DNA of 64,000 nucleotides from positions 9,505,018 to 9,569,017 of the forward strand of contig JAJEKV010000041.1 of assembly GCA_021234155.1 (NCBI GenBank), in the 5' to 3' direction. Below the pieces are notes generated by a model. It was not told the origin of the DNA and did no database searches. It worked only from the letters and a program-made list of their open reading frames with translations. Each line of letters opens with the position of its first letter. The first letter of the stretch is position 1. The position numbers and the translations under genes were made by a program. Positions 10,000 through 21,484 of the stretch are shown one piece after another. The stretch is from Isoetes taiwanensis. Lineage: Eukaryota; Streptophyta; Lycopodiopsida; Isoetales; Isoetaceae.

Positions 10000-11640
10000 A
10001 GATTTTTTGCCGCCAAACAAGGTATTTCCTCATACTAACCTTGCAATTTGCCACCCAAAACCTTTTTTTTTGTTTTTCTTAGTTTTTAGGGTTTTTTTTG
10101 TTGTTTTTTTGATAGGTAGGCCAGGTTAGGTCCGCAGTTAGGCCCTCGCCTGTTGCCCCCCTGTGTAAGGGGCGTAACGATGGTGAGTGCCTTGTTCTGT
10201 GGGCTGAGCTTGGCCTATTTTAGAAAAAAAAATAATAATAATAATTTAAGCAAATAATAATTTAAGAGTAAAGTAAAAAAAAAAAAAAAAAAAAAAAAAG
10301 AAAAGAAATTGGTTGCCTTCCCTTAAACAACAACTGAGAGGGCTTTTTTAGGGTTGCGTGTTGCCAAGAGCATAGGCATGCCCCTTGCCTGGTATTGCCG
10401 CATTTATTTGCGCCATGCCGAGGGTGGGTGGCACTGCTGAAGCTTAAGGCAACTAGGGTCTCCCTTTAGTAAGAGTATAACCCTCGCCTGACGCCGTTGT
10501 TGGCCTTGGTCACGCGGTGTCGAAAGGTGTGCGTTGTACTTTTATTAAGGGTTAGGAGAATGTTTTATCAATTCACACCCTAGTTCCTGATGATGGCATG
10601 TTTTATCAAGTCCGACACTAATATAGGAACTGGCGTATGTTTTGATAAGCATTCGATTGGTCTCGTCTTTTGAAAAAAGCGTGACCTAGGACAAGTGCAA
10701 TGCATTTAAAACTTGCTAGCCTTGCATTTTGGAAGTAGCTGGGCTATAGATCATAAATCGTGTTTTGGTCCTTTTATTTGTTACCCTATCCTTGGCCTTG
10801 CACATACATACTCATGTTAGGGTCTTAGTGTAGGAAGCATAAAATTAGTGTTTTGTTTTGGTTAAAGTGAGTTGATTTACCCTCATGTGCTAAGCACTAA
10901 ATTGAAAGTTTTATCTTTGCTTGACTTGTAGGTGTTCTTTGTTGTCGGGCCATGATATCGCTCGAGTCGCATTTTGCTAGCCTGCTAGACAATCCCTTAA
11001 AACAAGAAGTATGACTTCAGAAGAGAGAGCGGAAGTTAACTTGCAACCAAATGTGGCATTAGTGTCTCAGATAGAGCCGCAACCAGTAGAGGCATTGGCG
11101 TCTCAAACACAGGCTACAGAGCTGCAACCTGAGTCATCTTCTGCAGCACTGCCGCGTAGAAAAAGAAGTAGACCACAACAAGCATTCAGAGCATGTGCCA
11201 CCCAGAGGAATAGAGTACAGATTATAGGTCCAGATAGCATTCAAAGCCCAATTTGGCATACCGAAGTTATTCCCGACTTGGGTACCGAAGTACCTTGTGA
11301 ACCTTCTGATGGATCGATTCGTCCGGGCTGGTCCGAGGTCTGTTTGGCCCCTTCGCGATGTGTAGATTACTTCTCATCAGCAAGATTCTGGCGCATGCGA
11401 AGAGGCAAGCAACAACGGAGGTCGAGACGGGTCTGATCCAACGAAGGTTTTCAGGGCACTGCGGTTACACATGAAAGAAACATAGAAAGAAACATAGAAA
11501 GAACTATCATACATTAACGAAACATTTGTGACAAAAAATTATAACCAAAAACTTCTTTTTTATTAATAGTGCCAGGGACGGTTACAATAGTATGAAAATC
11601 CTCAAGACCAATTACAACAGACTGAAGATACTCATCACAT
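10000..11640. other. hAT internal region without a recognised gene
   Basis: This lies between the sub-terminal repeats and the 3' end of the transposase gene. It holds an A-run near 10275-10300 and one ATG ORF of 141 codons (11011-11436, plus strand). That ORF has a basic RRKRSRPQQAFR segment and an arginine-rich end. I do not recognise it. It could be a second hAT ORF or captured sequence. Confidence 0.35.
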
Positions 11641-11649
11641 CATTTTTCT

Positions 11650-14474
11650 AGGCAGCGCCTTCTTCATCAGTTTCATCATTTGCAGTTCCATCCTCTTCTT
11701 GCTGGGAACCTAGGTTCAACCTCCGATGACCCTTTCCTTTAGTGAAACGCCCTCGAGGCGTGTTTTTCCTAGCCCGTTCTCTCGTTTGTCAAGGTAAAGC
11801 GCAAAGGTGAGTCCGTTGGATCACGTAAGCCAGTCACGTCATCAACTGCATTGCTCGAACCTGGCCTTTCTGTATCAGACTCCTCGGTATCCTCGCTGTC
11901 GGCTGATCCGTCTGAGAATATGGCTTGGTCTATATCATCTTCGTCATCAACGAAGTGGGTACGTTGAATGTCTTCATCAACATGGCTTGCAGCATTTATT
12001 GCAAGCATCTCGTCCTCACTGTCTTCGAAGCTGTCCTCTTCCACTTCGGAATCTGCATCCATGAAAGGAAACTGTAGCTTATCGATTGCGGATGTACCAT
12101 TATTACGATTCAATAGCCGCCAGTTTGAGAAGTTGTATACAAGTTTGTCTGCCTTCTTATGTAGCAAGCGATTGCGGGTGACACTGTGTATGTACTTATA
12201 GGCACTCCAATTCCTCTCACTTGCACTATTGGAAGATACCAAAGAGAGGATAGTCATTGCAATTGCCTGCAAGGTATCAGTAACTTGCCCATGGGCTTGC
12301 CACCATGCATATGATTCCATATTTGGTTCCTTCTTATGACTCTCCAGTGCGTCGTGAAGCTCTTCATCTGCCCACCTTCCACTCAGGTTCTGGTATTCAG
12401 TTAACTCGGCAATGAAAAGCTTGTAGTCCGAGCTGTTGGGATAGAACATTTTTGCAACCTTCTTCAACGACCCCATCACTTCTTTATCTGTATGCTGGTC
12501 CATATCGTTGGTTGTGTGGGTCTAAGGCATGCGCTGGGCGCCATGAAGATCACCGTATGACTTCTTCCATCGCTCATTGAAGTCTCTCGACGGTAGTCTT
12601 TAGCGGCTTAGCATTGTCAAATGGCGCATTGGGACCATCACGTTCTAGGAAGGATTGAATGGAGTGCCAACACCTCCAGACCTTTCCAGTGCTTGCCTTC
12701 GAAGAATCAAGGGTTTTGATGGCATGACAAACAGGTTGCATGCACCTCACAACATTTTTTACACCTTTCCAAAATGTCTCCCGCCCAAGCATTTCTCGAA
12801 GGGCGCTTCTTCTTTGTCGGTGTTTGGCGGCATTTTTCCCTTTCTGCCTTCTTTCCCAATCAAAAAACTCTGTATGATTAAAGGTTGAGATAATCCAATC
12901 ACGACACTTCAGCACTCTTTCAAGACAGATATAATTGGAACCAAACCGAGTTTGCCCAGGATTCATGAGTGCTAGGCTCTTCCGCAATGACTTGTAAATG
13001 GCATAAATTGCCGGCTTCTTTGTGATGAATTTTACAAGCCGACGCCGCTTTTGAATGGGATCTTTGAACCACGTGTCTTTGTGAGAACCAGTCCTTCAAA
13101 GAATAGGTTCGGGCAATGGCATTGGCAACTAGTAGCATGCAACCACGGAAATTGCCCTCGAAGAATTGACCCGCTAGCTTGCAATTAGACGCGTTATCCA
13201 TTACAACTTGAAATATTCTCTTCGGTCCAAAACTCTCTATCACGGCCTTTGTTTTCTGAAAAATCCAATCTCCGGTCACTTGGTCAGTTTTGGTTTCTAC
13301 GGTTTTCAAAAATACTTCACCCCCTGGATACACGATCATGAAATTAATAAGATGGTCCTTGTTTACATTGCTCCAACCATCAGTCACTAATGAAGGCGGC
13401 GCTTGATCCACCGACACAACTTCATCTCCACCCTCTCAACCATTTTTCCATGTATTTCATCAACCATCTTATTGTTGGCATGCTTGTATGAAGGCAGTCT
13501 AAAAGCCGGTCCTGCTTTGGCAACTTCTTGGAAGGCTTCTTTCATTGCTTTATGCTCCAGAATATGTGGAGACAACCCAGCATATAAAAATGCCTCTACA
13601 ACCTTCAGTTGTGTCTTCTTCAATTGCTCTGATGTTAAGCAATGATCAACCCTCTGTTGCTTCGTCTGTCTTTCCACTATTTCAATTGTCTCTATCATTC
13701 TCTGTTCTCCCGTGCTTATACCTATTGACCCTAGTCCGCCCTCTGATCGGTATGCTGTCCCAACAGGGGGGGTGGTATAGTTATCTTCGTCTGCTTCTGC
13801 CCGGCCCTGCTCTTGAGTATTCGTAACTCGTCTTTTTCTCATATTATTCTTCGCTTTTGTGTATCCCATCCAAATCGAGACAATCTCTCGATGGCATCCT
13901 TTCGCAAGTCAGCAGATGCAGTACAAGTTGCGACACCGACGTCTCGTTCACGTAAGATGTGAGCTCGAATTCTTGTTGCAGAACCATTTACCGATGTGTA
14001 TCCACAAAACACACATTCCCACTCATTTGCGCCAAACTCTTTCACAAACTCCCATTCTGGGCCTCTTTTCCGACCCGCAACTCCAATCTGCCGACCATGT
14101 GCACGCGAGTTGCGGTCCCCGCGGGCCCGCCACGCACACGCAGATCCTCGCACCTCTAGAGGTAGATGCATGACCGCGCCCGCACCTCCGTAGGTAGATG
14201 CATGACCAGTAGCCACCATTGCTCGGACCCGGCTGACAATGTCTCTTAATCTGACTCCTTGATTACACGAACTAAAGGAAGACGTATATATGCAAAGGAG
14301 CAAGCTCACAATGCATATGTTACGTCGACGTTCCGCTTGAAAAATCAAGGGGGTTGGACGGACCCTATAGGATATTCTATGGAAGCGGATGCCAACCTGT
14401 TGCTGGAAACCACCGGGGCGGAGTAAACTCACGTTCCAGTATCCAACGTCAGGCTGTGACTCGAAAAACGACAC
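11650..14474 (-). pseudogene. hAT transposase (BED-like, DUF659-type and hAT dimerisation domains), frame-shifted
   Basis: Reading leftward, the first segment (14474-13839) has a BED-like zinc finger region ANEWECVFCGYTS...HIL. The next (13869-13387) is helical. Then the catalytic-domain start VTDGWSNVNKDHLINFM (13417-12920) has the DGWS and later VVMDNASNCKLAG motifs of the DUF659 RNase-H-like fold. The last (12503-11769) has the C-terminal dimerisation signature SLVSSNSASERNWSAY and RNRLLHKKADKLVY. An acidic tail follows, then a frameshift near 11795, after which a basic/acidic tail continues to about 11650. At least four frame changes make it non-functional unless some are introns. It would cut and paste the hAT element. 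Confidence 0.85.
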
Positions 14475-14649
14475 CTCAAAGGCAAACCGTTTCCCAAGGA
14501 GTATTTTGACTCAACCTGGCGGTCAACGTTCGAGGTGAATTCTAGGGCTAATCACGTTTTTCTTATATATACTATTAACAGTGCCACAAAACAGGTCAAA
14601 CAGTGGCGCAAATATTTTTTTTGCTTAGTAAATCGGGCAAAACAGCTAG

Positions 14650-14950
14650 AAAATTTTCGCGTACGCGAAAGGAACAAAACCACAGACGCTGAAAATATTT
14701 TTCGCACGCCGAAGATTATGTTTTCGCCAGACGCCGGTTCAAATTATTTCGCAGACGCCGGTGTCTTAACCGCTGTGACGCCAAAAAATTCGCGTGACGC
14801 GGTGGAGCGCGTTTTGGCTGCAGACGCTGAAAAAATTAGTTTCGCGTGACGCTGGAATCAGAATCTTCGCTGTGCGAAAATATTTTCAGCGTCTGACGCC
14901 CGGTTTTGTTGCTTTCGTCTGCGCCGGTAATTTTCTCGACGGAATTGTTT
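14650..14950. repeat. hAT right sub-terminal repeat cluster
   Basis: CAGACGCTGAAAA, CAGACGCCGG, GCGTGACGC and TTTTCAGCGTCTGACGC words mirror the left cluster and lie 100-400 bp inside the right end. Confidence 0.7.
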
Positions 14951-15946
14951 TCCGCCCAGATTTTTTATGCGTTTTATACGGCAAATTTGTGCCGTATCAT
15001 TTAATTCATACGTATTCCGTATAAAACGTACAGCGTATTGAACCTATCCCTGGCCCGATCGATACCATGCAGAACTCCTTCGCCGCATTGTAGAGCGACG
15101 ATATAATGAGATTGAAGAAGACCTCCGGAGAGCTCGGGAGTACAAGGAGGAGCAGGAGAGGATTCAAAAGGAAAAGGAGGAGAAGGCCAGGCAAGAGCAG
15201 CCGGATCAGCAGGGTGATGGGGGATCAGGGAGTGGGCAGGGCCCAAACCAAACGGGCACACGAATCGCTAAGCACCGGAGGAAATCAGAGTCCAAAAGTC
15301 CCAAGACCCAATACAAGGAAAAGTTGAGGACTGTCGGGGCTTTTGGGAAGAATGTGAGCTCCAGTCGGAGGCAGGAGCGGGTGGATGCGTCCCGACCAGT
15401 TGTTGGGGCCAAGACGGTACCACGACAGAGGGGGCCGCCTCCCAACCCTGCTCCACAAAGAAAACCCCACCGGTACCGACCCGGCACTGTCGCCTTACGG
15501 GAGATCCGTAAGTTTCAGAAGACCACCCAACTTCTGATACGGAAGCTTCCCTTTCAAAGGTTGGTTCGGGAGATCGCCCAAGAGTTTAAAACCGACCTCC
15601 ACTTCCAGACTTTTGCCATCCTGGCGCTCCAAGAGTTTGCGGAGGCCTATCTGGTGGCACTCTTTGGTGATGCCAATCTTTATGCTATCCACGCAAAGAG
15701 GGTCACCATAATGCCAAAGGATTTAGCCCTCGCCCGCAGGATTCGGGAAGAGCATCCTTAGCAAATTTTGCAGGGTATTTGCATTGTAAATATTTTTTTG
15801 ATATTTAATAAAAACTTACCTTTTATTTTGTATTAAGTACGAAAATGCTGACGTCAGCATAAATAAAAAGGGTTAAAAAGGATCTTCAAAGTTTCATTTC
15901 ATTTGTTATATCTGTTTTTCTTCCTTCCTCCTCCCTTCCAGCGCCC

Positions 15947-17341
15947 ATGGCTGCCACCGACCTATTTGCATGGTACCAGGATGGAGAGCATTGGGATCCG
16001 CAAGTGCCCTTCGACCTGTTACGGCCCTTGCTATGTCAGCGCCTTGACCTCATCACTAATATGCAGCGGCACCCAGATTATGCCGGATTCTTAGAGTTTT
16101 ATACAGAGGAGATGCTTCCTTTGTGTATTCCTCTTGGGGATCCTCCCCAGTTGTATCTAGAACGGGATGTGGTCCGGGATATGTTAGGGGGTGACACCCA
16201 CGCGTATGATGTGTTGAAAGGGAAGCTCAGATGGGGCAAACACCTGCCCGTTGTGCAGCATCAGGGGTGACAATATCTTGAAGTTGCCTTTGCCCTAGCC
16301 ATCCTCATGGATCAGTACGTTGAGGATGAGACTTTGCCGGCAGAGAAAGGCAAACTTCCTGAGCCTTCCGAGGAAGAAGAAGATGAGCATATAGGCATGG
16401 GTGACTTCGCCTGTTGGAAGCAGTTGGCAGAGGAGATGCCACCACGCCGGGAACAAGCTGCACGCTTGTCAGGGCTAGACGCCCTTCCAGTTGTGTATCA
16501 CCAAGGGCAAGAATATCTTCTCTTGGATGATATCATCTGGACCTATCACATGGTGGCCGGGTTTAAGCGCCGGCGTAAGGACCATGTACTCTATGAGTTA
16601 GCGGAGTACTGTATGGATGACTTCATCGACTTAGCTCCTATTGACCTTCCTCAGGAGGTACAGCAGCTACTCCAATTCCACCAAGAGACCCTAGAGCCAG
16701 CTGAGACTTTGCTACGGCTTCGGGAACTGGTGATGCAGGATCCGCCCTCTCAGCCTTCACCGGATGCCTTTACAGCTATGGGGCCTCATGTCCCAAATAT
16801 GGTGGAGGTTCCCTCCGGTTCAGATGAGGAGGGAGAGGATCTATACCATAATCCTGCTCATTTGAAGGAAGAGCAGCAAGAACTCAAGGAAGAAGAAGTC
16901 CCTATGGACTTGGACAAGGAGGTGGCCACGTCAGAGACCCCGCAAGGGAAGGTATTGGGAAACCACCTTACTCGCTTCTTCCTATCAGCTTTTCGGCAGG
17001 GGCAAGTTCTTTTTATAGGCCGAGACTTAGGGCCGGAGGCCGAAGCTTCATGGTGGACCCTCCGTGCTCTTTCCACATTGGCCGGGCACAAGAAGCTTCC
17101 CTATCGTACGTTTACTTATGTACTCATACGACGGGATCTTGCCCTGACGGCCTTGGGACAGGATATTGCACCCTGGATGAGTATGAAACTCCTTATGGCG
17201 GCCCCATTGGCTGTTGCCTATCCGCCAGAGGTTGCCTCCATTGCGGCTGCCACAGTAGACCCAGGGGTGACTCTGCTACGACACCGACCGCCGCCACCAC
17301 CTCCTCGGCCTACGGATGAAGAGGGGGGACCTAGTTCTTAG
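15947..17341 (+). pseudogene. X3: retrotransposon-borne ORF, one in-frame stop
   Basis: ATG at 15947 in strong context (GCGCCCATGGCTG) opens a frame of 464 codons broken only by TGA at 16268-16270. The first part has FDLLRPLLCQRLDLITNMQRHPDYAGF. The motif LPVV-HQG-x-YL occurs on both sides of the stop (near 16250 and 16485), suggesting an internal duplication. An acidic region follows (SGSDEEGEDLYHNPAHLKEE). The C-terminus has a run of eight prolines (RPPPPPPPP-like). I recognise no domain. A pyrimidine tract and CCTTCCAG just before the ATG look like a 3' splice site. Single-stop decay fits an old but once functional element gene. Confidence 0.6.
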
Positions 17342-18947
17342 ATAATTGTATTACGCATTTTGTATTGCGTATAGTTGTAAAATTTTGGTTTGGCATTTTT
17401 CTTTAGCCATCTTATAGTTATGATGTACCATCTTCTTACCAAGTGTGACTGTGGTATCAATGAATACAATTAAAAAAAATTGTTCTCTTCCATGATGCGT
17501 TCTTCTATCTATTGGAGTTTAGAGTATAGCAAAATTGTTCAATGTTCTATATTCATTCCTATCATCTTGCAGACGAGGCACTCGAAGAATATGAAGAGAG
17601 GATTACCGATCAGATAAGGAGGGATGACCCAGGGCCACCCGACCAGGATTATGGCCAAAGGTATGGGGAGTACCCGGAATGGGACGAAGGTTACGAGGTA
17701 GGGGAACTCGCACCACCAGGGGAGCCCTATGATCCAGCCAAGGGGATGGAGGTAGTTAACATTCTCAGAGAACGGGCCTTTGAGGACCTGAAGCAAACTC
17801 TTCGCCGCACATGGGACTATTGGGACATGTCAAGGCACGAAGCTTTCGAGGATGCCAACGATCACTTGTGGCAGATCTTCTATGCATTAAGGAGGCTCTT
17901 TAATCTCCTTATCATTAAACCATCATTCAATTAAATTGGGATTATGTCAACTCCAAAATTATGCCAACTTGCAGTTAATGGGCTTTTGTTTTTTTTTTAA
18001 TTTTTTTTTGGACTTGATAAATCACATAAACATTGCAATTCCCATGTGTCTTTTAAATGCGACTTGAAATATGCAAAATAGAAGGGCAAGTTCTTTAAAT
18101 TCATGACATCAAAATCCTGGAACATTGAGACGAAAATAATGTATAATCTGCTAACATATTACATTATTTTGCAGGCAAGAACAACCCCAAAATTATGGAT
18201 ACATAAAATGAATATCATTAAAAACAATCATATATGCCAATAAAATATTAAGGGATCAATCCATGTTTTTTTTACATAAGTAGCAAGGTGTGGTTCCATG
18301 TCAGTTGTTCTGTCTGGTTCTGGATGTGATTTTAACACTTCACGTACTCTCATCCCCATAGCCAGATTATTCATAATAGATATAAACTGGAGCAGAAAAT
18401 TATCCGTCACAAAGTTTTTGGATCATAAGATGGTGATTTAGGGCCTGAGTTTGATTGTAGAAGCATTCAAGAGCATCAGCGTCCACTATCGTTATATCAT
18501 CCTGATTCTAGATACCAAGTTCATCCATAATGTTATTCAAGTGGTTGATAGATAGCCTTGCCTGTGGTATCTTTCGGACTATAGAACTGCACAACAACAG
18601 ATAATATATAACTTGATACAACAATATAAATAAGAATGATGATATAAAACAATAATCGCTAAAATAATTGCCATTGGAAGCCCTTTAACTTCCTTGAATA
18701 TTGCCTCATATTTGTACATATGTCAATGGTATACATGGGTTCAAAATAATTTTATGTGAAGGGATGTAGTTATATAAGAGTAAGAAATAAAAAAAATAAA
18801 ATGGTCATTATGTTGCATATAAAAGCCAAATAAAATAAAAGTAACAAGAAGTTTTAAAGGTCTTTCACTAGAATTAAATATATAGCCTTTTTGAACCTAC
18901 AAATGTAAATGATTGCAAAAAAAATGGTATATAAAGTCACAATAAAC

Positions 18948-21484
18948 CACGCCAAGCGTGGTTTAATTGGTATGTAAAGTCAACAATGCACGCCAAGCGT
19001 GATTTGAAATCTATACTTATTATTGAACAACATATTTAAAACAAAATATCCTCCATTTTTCTAAACATACTGAAGCTAGATAAAGGGATGAAATAGACTA
19101 AAAATGAGTGGCTAAAAGAGCACGTGGCCAACAAATGCAAGGATTCACTAGTTTGTAAATCACGCTTAGCGTGTTTTAGATTTTCTGACTTTGACTTTTG
19201 GGTGCAAATTAGGCTAGCTCCCTCCTATGCAATGCACCCCAACCCATTGATTCTAAATCACGCTTAGCGTCTTTTAGATTATCCTTCACTAATTTTTGGG
19301 ATGCAAATCAAGGTAAGCCCCTCCTATGCAACCCAACCCATTGGTTAAAGATAAAGATAAATATTTTAACCGAATGCCTGGGATGGTGTCTATGTATATG
19401 ACGTGCCTCCCCTTTTCTTCTAGCATCAACTGAGACTCCCATTTAAAGGAATATGTTCGCCAAAAACCCAGAAAATTCTAAGCAAAATTTTGGTCTTCCA
19501 TAATTACGGTCTTACCTAGTCATGCTTCTGCGATTGACATTGTTTTGCACAAATCGGCACACTATTCAAATCCAGACAGCTGACAGGAGCTCTATGCAAG
19601 AATAAATTAAGAATATGCAGATTAGAAAAACTGGCCTAGATGGTTGACGCAGGAACAAAGATTGAAGAGCATGAGAGAGAATATTAAAAGACATATCTTC
19701 TAAAGCTATTAAAATTTTATGCCATCAGGCAAGGGCGATTTTTGCCCAGCTGCATGTCGAATCCTTGTGGGCTTTCACAATTCAGCCGCATTGTACAATA
19801 TAATGACAATATAAGAAAGCAGAGGGAAGTAGGCCTACCAGAGGCAAATATTCAGCCAGAGACTTGCGCATTTTCAGAAAGCTCCCATCAAAGAAGTGGA
19901 GATCTTCCGAATTTACCTGCAAATGGGTCGCAAATGGGTCTGGTTATGAAGCAAAGCTTTCCTGTATAAAGCAAGGAAACAACTATTGAGACTAAAAAAG
20001 AAAAGCGGGTAGACAAAAATGCATCTGTAAGAGCAAACGCCACCACTGCCATTGTGGCTGCAAATGAACTCTTCAAATTTGCGTGATTTTGCTCATTGAA
20101 CTATGGCGCCTCACGTCCGCCTTCTCAGGGATTTGAATGTACAAGTTTTTTGAGGGATCAGGATCAGCAGTCTCCGGCATGAAGAGCATTTCTTGTGTCC
20201 ACAAACTTCTGTAACTTTTTTTCCTTCTGGCCTTCCTTACATCCAATGCAGGAAACTAAGCTTATTCTTCATCGTTGCAGGTCGTTTGGAAGCCCTCTTC
20301 ATCGATTCTGGTCTGCAAAATATGGTGAGTCTGCATTCTATCTTCTGACTTTTACCTTCTTTCTGCCTTCTGTCTTTCCGTTAGACACGATTCTGAAGCT
20401 TGCTCTCTATTCCGACCTTGAAAATCATATTTGTGTGATCAAGAAGCTTCATTCTCATGATCGATCAACAAGCTTCATTCTGCGATCTTCCAGAGATTTT
20501 TCTGCCTTCCATTTTTTTTACCCAATCCGGTGCCTCTTATCTTTGGTTCTGCAACAGCCGCTTCATCTAGTTTGCCGATGCAATCTGCCTTTTCGACTCT
20601 TCTATGGCATCTGGCATCAAACCCAATAAAGGATCAAGCAAGAAGCAACAAAGGATCGAGCAAGAAGTTGGAGCAGAAAGCACAAAATTGGGGCATTTTG
20701 CATGTACATATTCCAGAAGTTTAAATCTGCCCAATGCACTTTGAATCTAGTTTTTTCGAAGAAACAAGCTCAAAATATGAATCAAAGGCTTCATAACGAA
20801 TTCAACATGGAAGGACGAAAGAAAAAGCCCCGGATCGAGGAAGAAACTGCAAGAGAAAGCACAAATAGAAAGCACAGCGTAAGATGGAATTTGAATTTGT
20901 GCAAGAATCTGTTTCTAATTTTTTATCTAATTTTTGAATATGCATCACACCAGGTAGTCCGAATCCAAAAAGCAAATTTGCAGCATGAAAGAATAAAAGC
21001 CAGAATCCGGGATCAAGCAATAAGCTACAAAAGAAAGCACAAAAAGAGGTAAAAAATAGAAGCAAGCTGGTTTTTGATTCAAAAGTGGTTTAGCTAAAAG
21101 AATGTATTATAATTGTGGATGTAGAAACGATCCAAAAGTTCTCAAAATCCAGCTTCAGGGATGAGCATCAGAGCATTTAAGCAGTCTAATCTGATTCTTA
21201 GTTTTTCGCCACGCTAAGCGTGTTTCGGGTGTGTTTGTAGTCTATTTTCGAGTTGATAGATTTAGGAAAAAAAATCTCGTTTTTTAGTTAAACTTAGCTT
21301 TTCCGATTATTTCTAAGATTTTCAAAGATGATACATTTTATAAGAAAAAACGTTTGGATTACCTTTTTCAGGTGGACCTTTTTTTTTTAACCTAGACATA
21401 CTTTTCGCATTAGGTTAAGCTAAATGTGAAACCGAGCTTATTAGATTACTTTTTTAAGGTGAACTAGATATACGCTAAGCCGTC
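18948..21484. repeat. Dispersed 13-bp palindromes CACGCYWAGCGTG
   Basis: Copies lie at 18948-18960, 18989-19001, 19161-19173, 19259-19271 (last base changed) and 21210-21222, with a partial copy near 21472. All lie inside the 4.0-kb TIR element and none were noticed outside it. Confidence 0.8.
19150..19345 (+). repeat. Diverged direct repeat, two copies of ~95 bp
   Basis: AATCACGCTTAGCGT...TTTTAGATT...TTTTGGG(T/A)TGCAAAT...CTCCTATGCAA...CCCAACCCATTG occurs at about 19158-19250 and 19256-19342. Confidence 0.7.

Larger units (their letters stand above)
9586..15052 (-). mobile_element. hAT DNA transposon, 5.47 kb, with 8-bp TSD
   Basis: The ends are CAGGGATAGGTTC(T/A)ATACG and its inverse. GCCCGATC is duplicated exactly at 9578-9585 and 15053-15060, the 8-bp duplication expected of hAT. 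Sub-terminal regions on both sides are dense in CAGACGC/GCTGAA-type repeats. The transposase is encoded on the minus strand and is frame-shifted. It is inserted in the H3-like ORF of the chromovirus. Confidence 0.95.
9480..15761 (+). pseudogene. Histone H3-like ORF inside the retrotransposon, split by a hAT insertion
   Basis: Coding runs 9480-9585, is interrupted by the hAT element, and resumes at 15061-15761; with one target-site copy the frame is open for 269 codons. The first in-frame ATG is 9567. Early residues form a charged coiled-coil-like stretch ([20 protein letters not shown]), then a basic linker rich in R, S, P and Q. The last ~100 residues (from about 15460) are an H3 histone fold: [63 protein letters not shown]. 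The alpha-N, alpha1, loop1, alpha2, loop2 and alpha3 segments are all present. The canonical ARTKQTARKS tail is absent. Loop 1 has no CENH3-type insertion, so it derives from ordinary H3. Substitutions cluster in alpha2-alpha3. Before the hAT insertion it was intact. Confidence 0.88.

Noticed and set aside
15460-15761. H3-like domain as a centromeric histone (CENH3)
   Set aside because: Loop 1 has no insertion, and [24 protein letters not shown] and [12 protein letters not shown] match ordinary H3. It is an H3 derivative on a mobile element, not the host CENH3.
19742-21052. Short ORFs in the 4.0-kb TIR element as its transposase
   Set aside because: They are under 150 codons, with no catalytic or DNA-binding motif and no linkable splice pattern.
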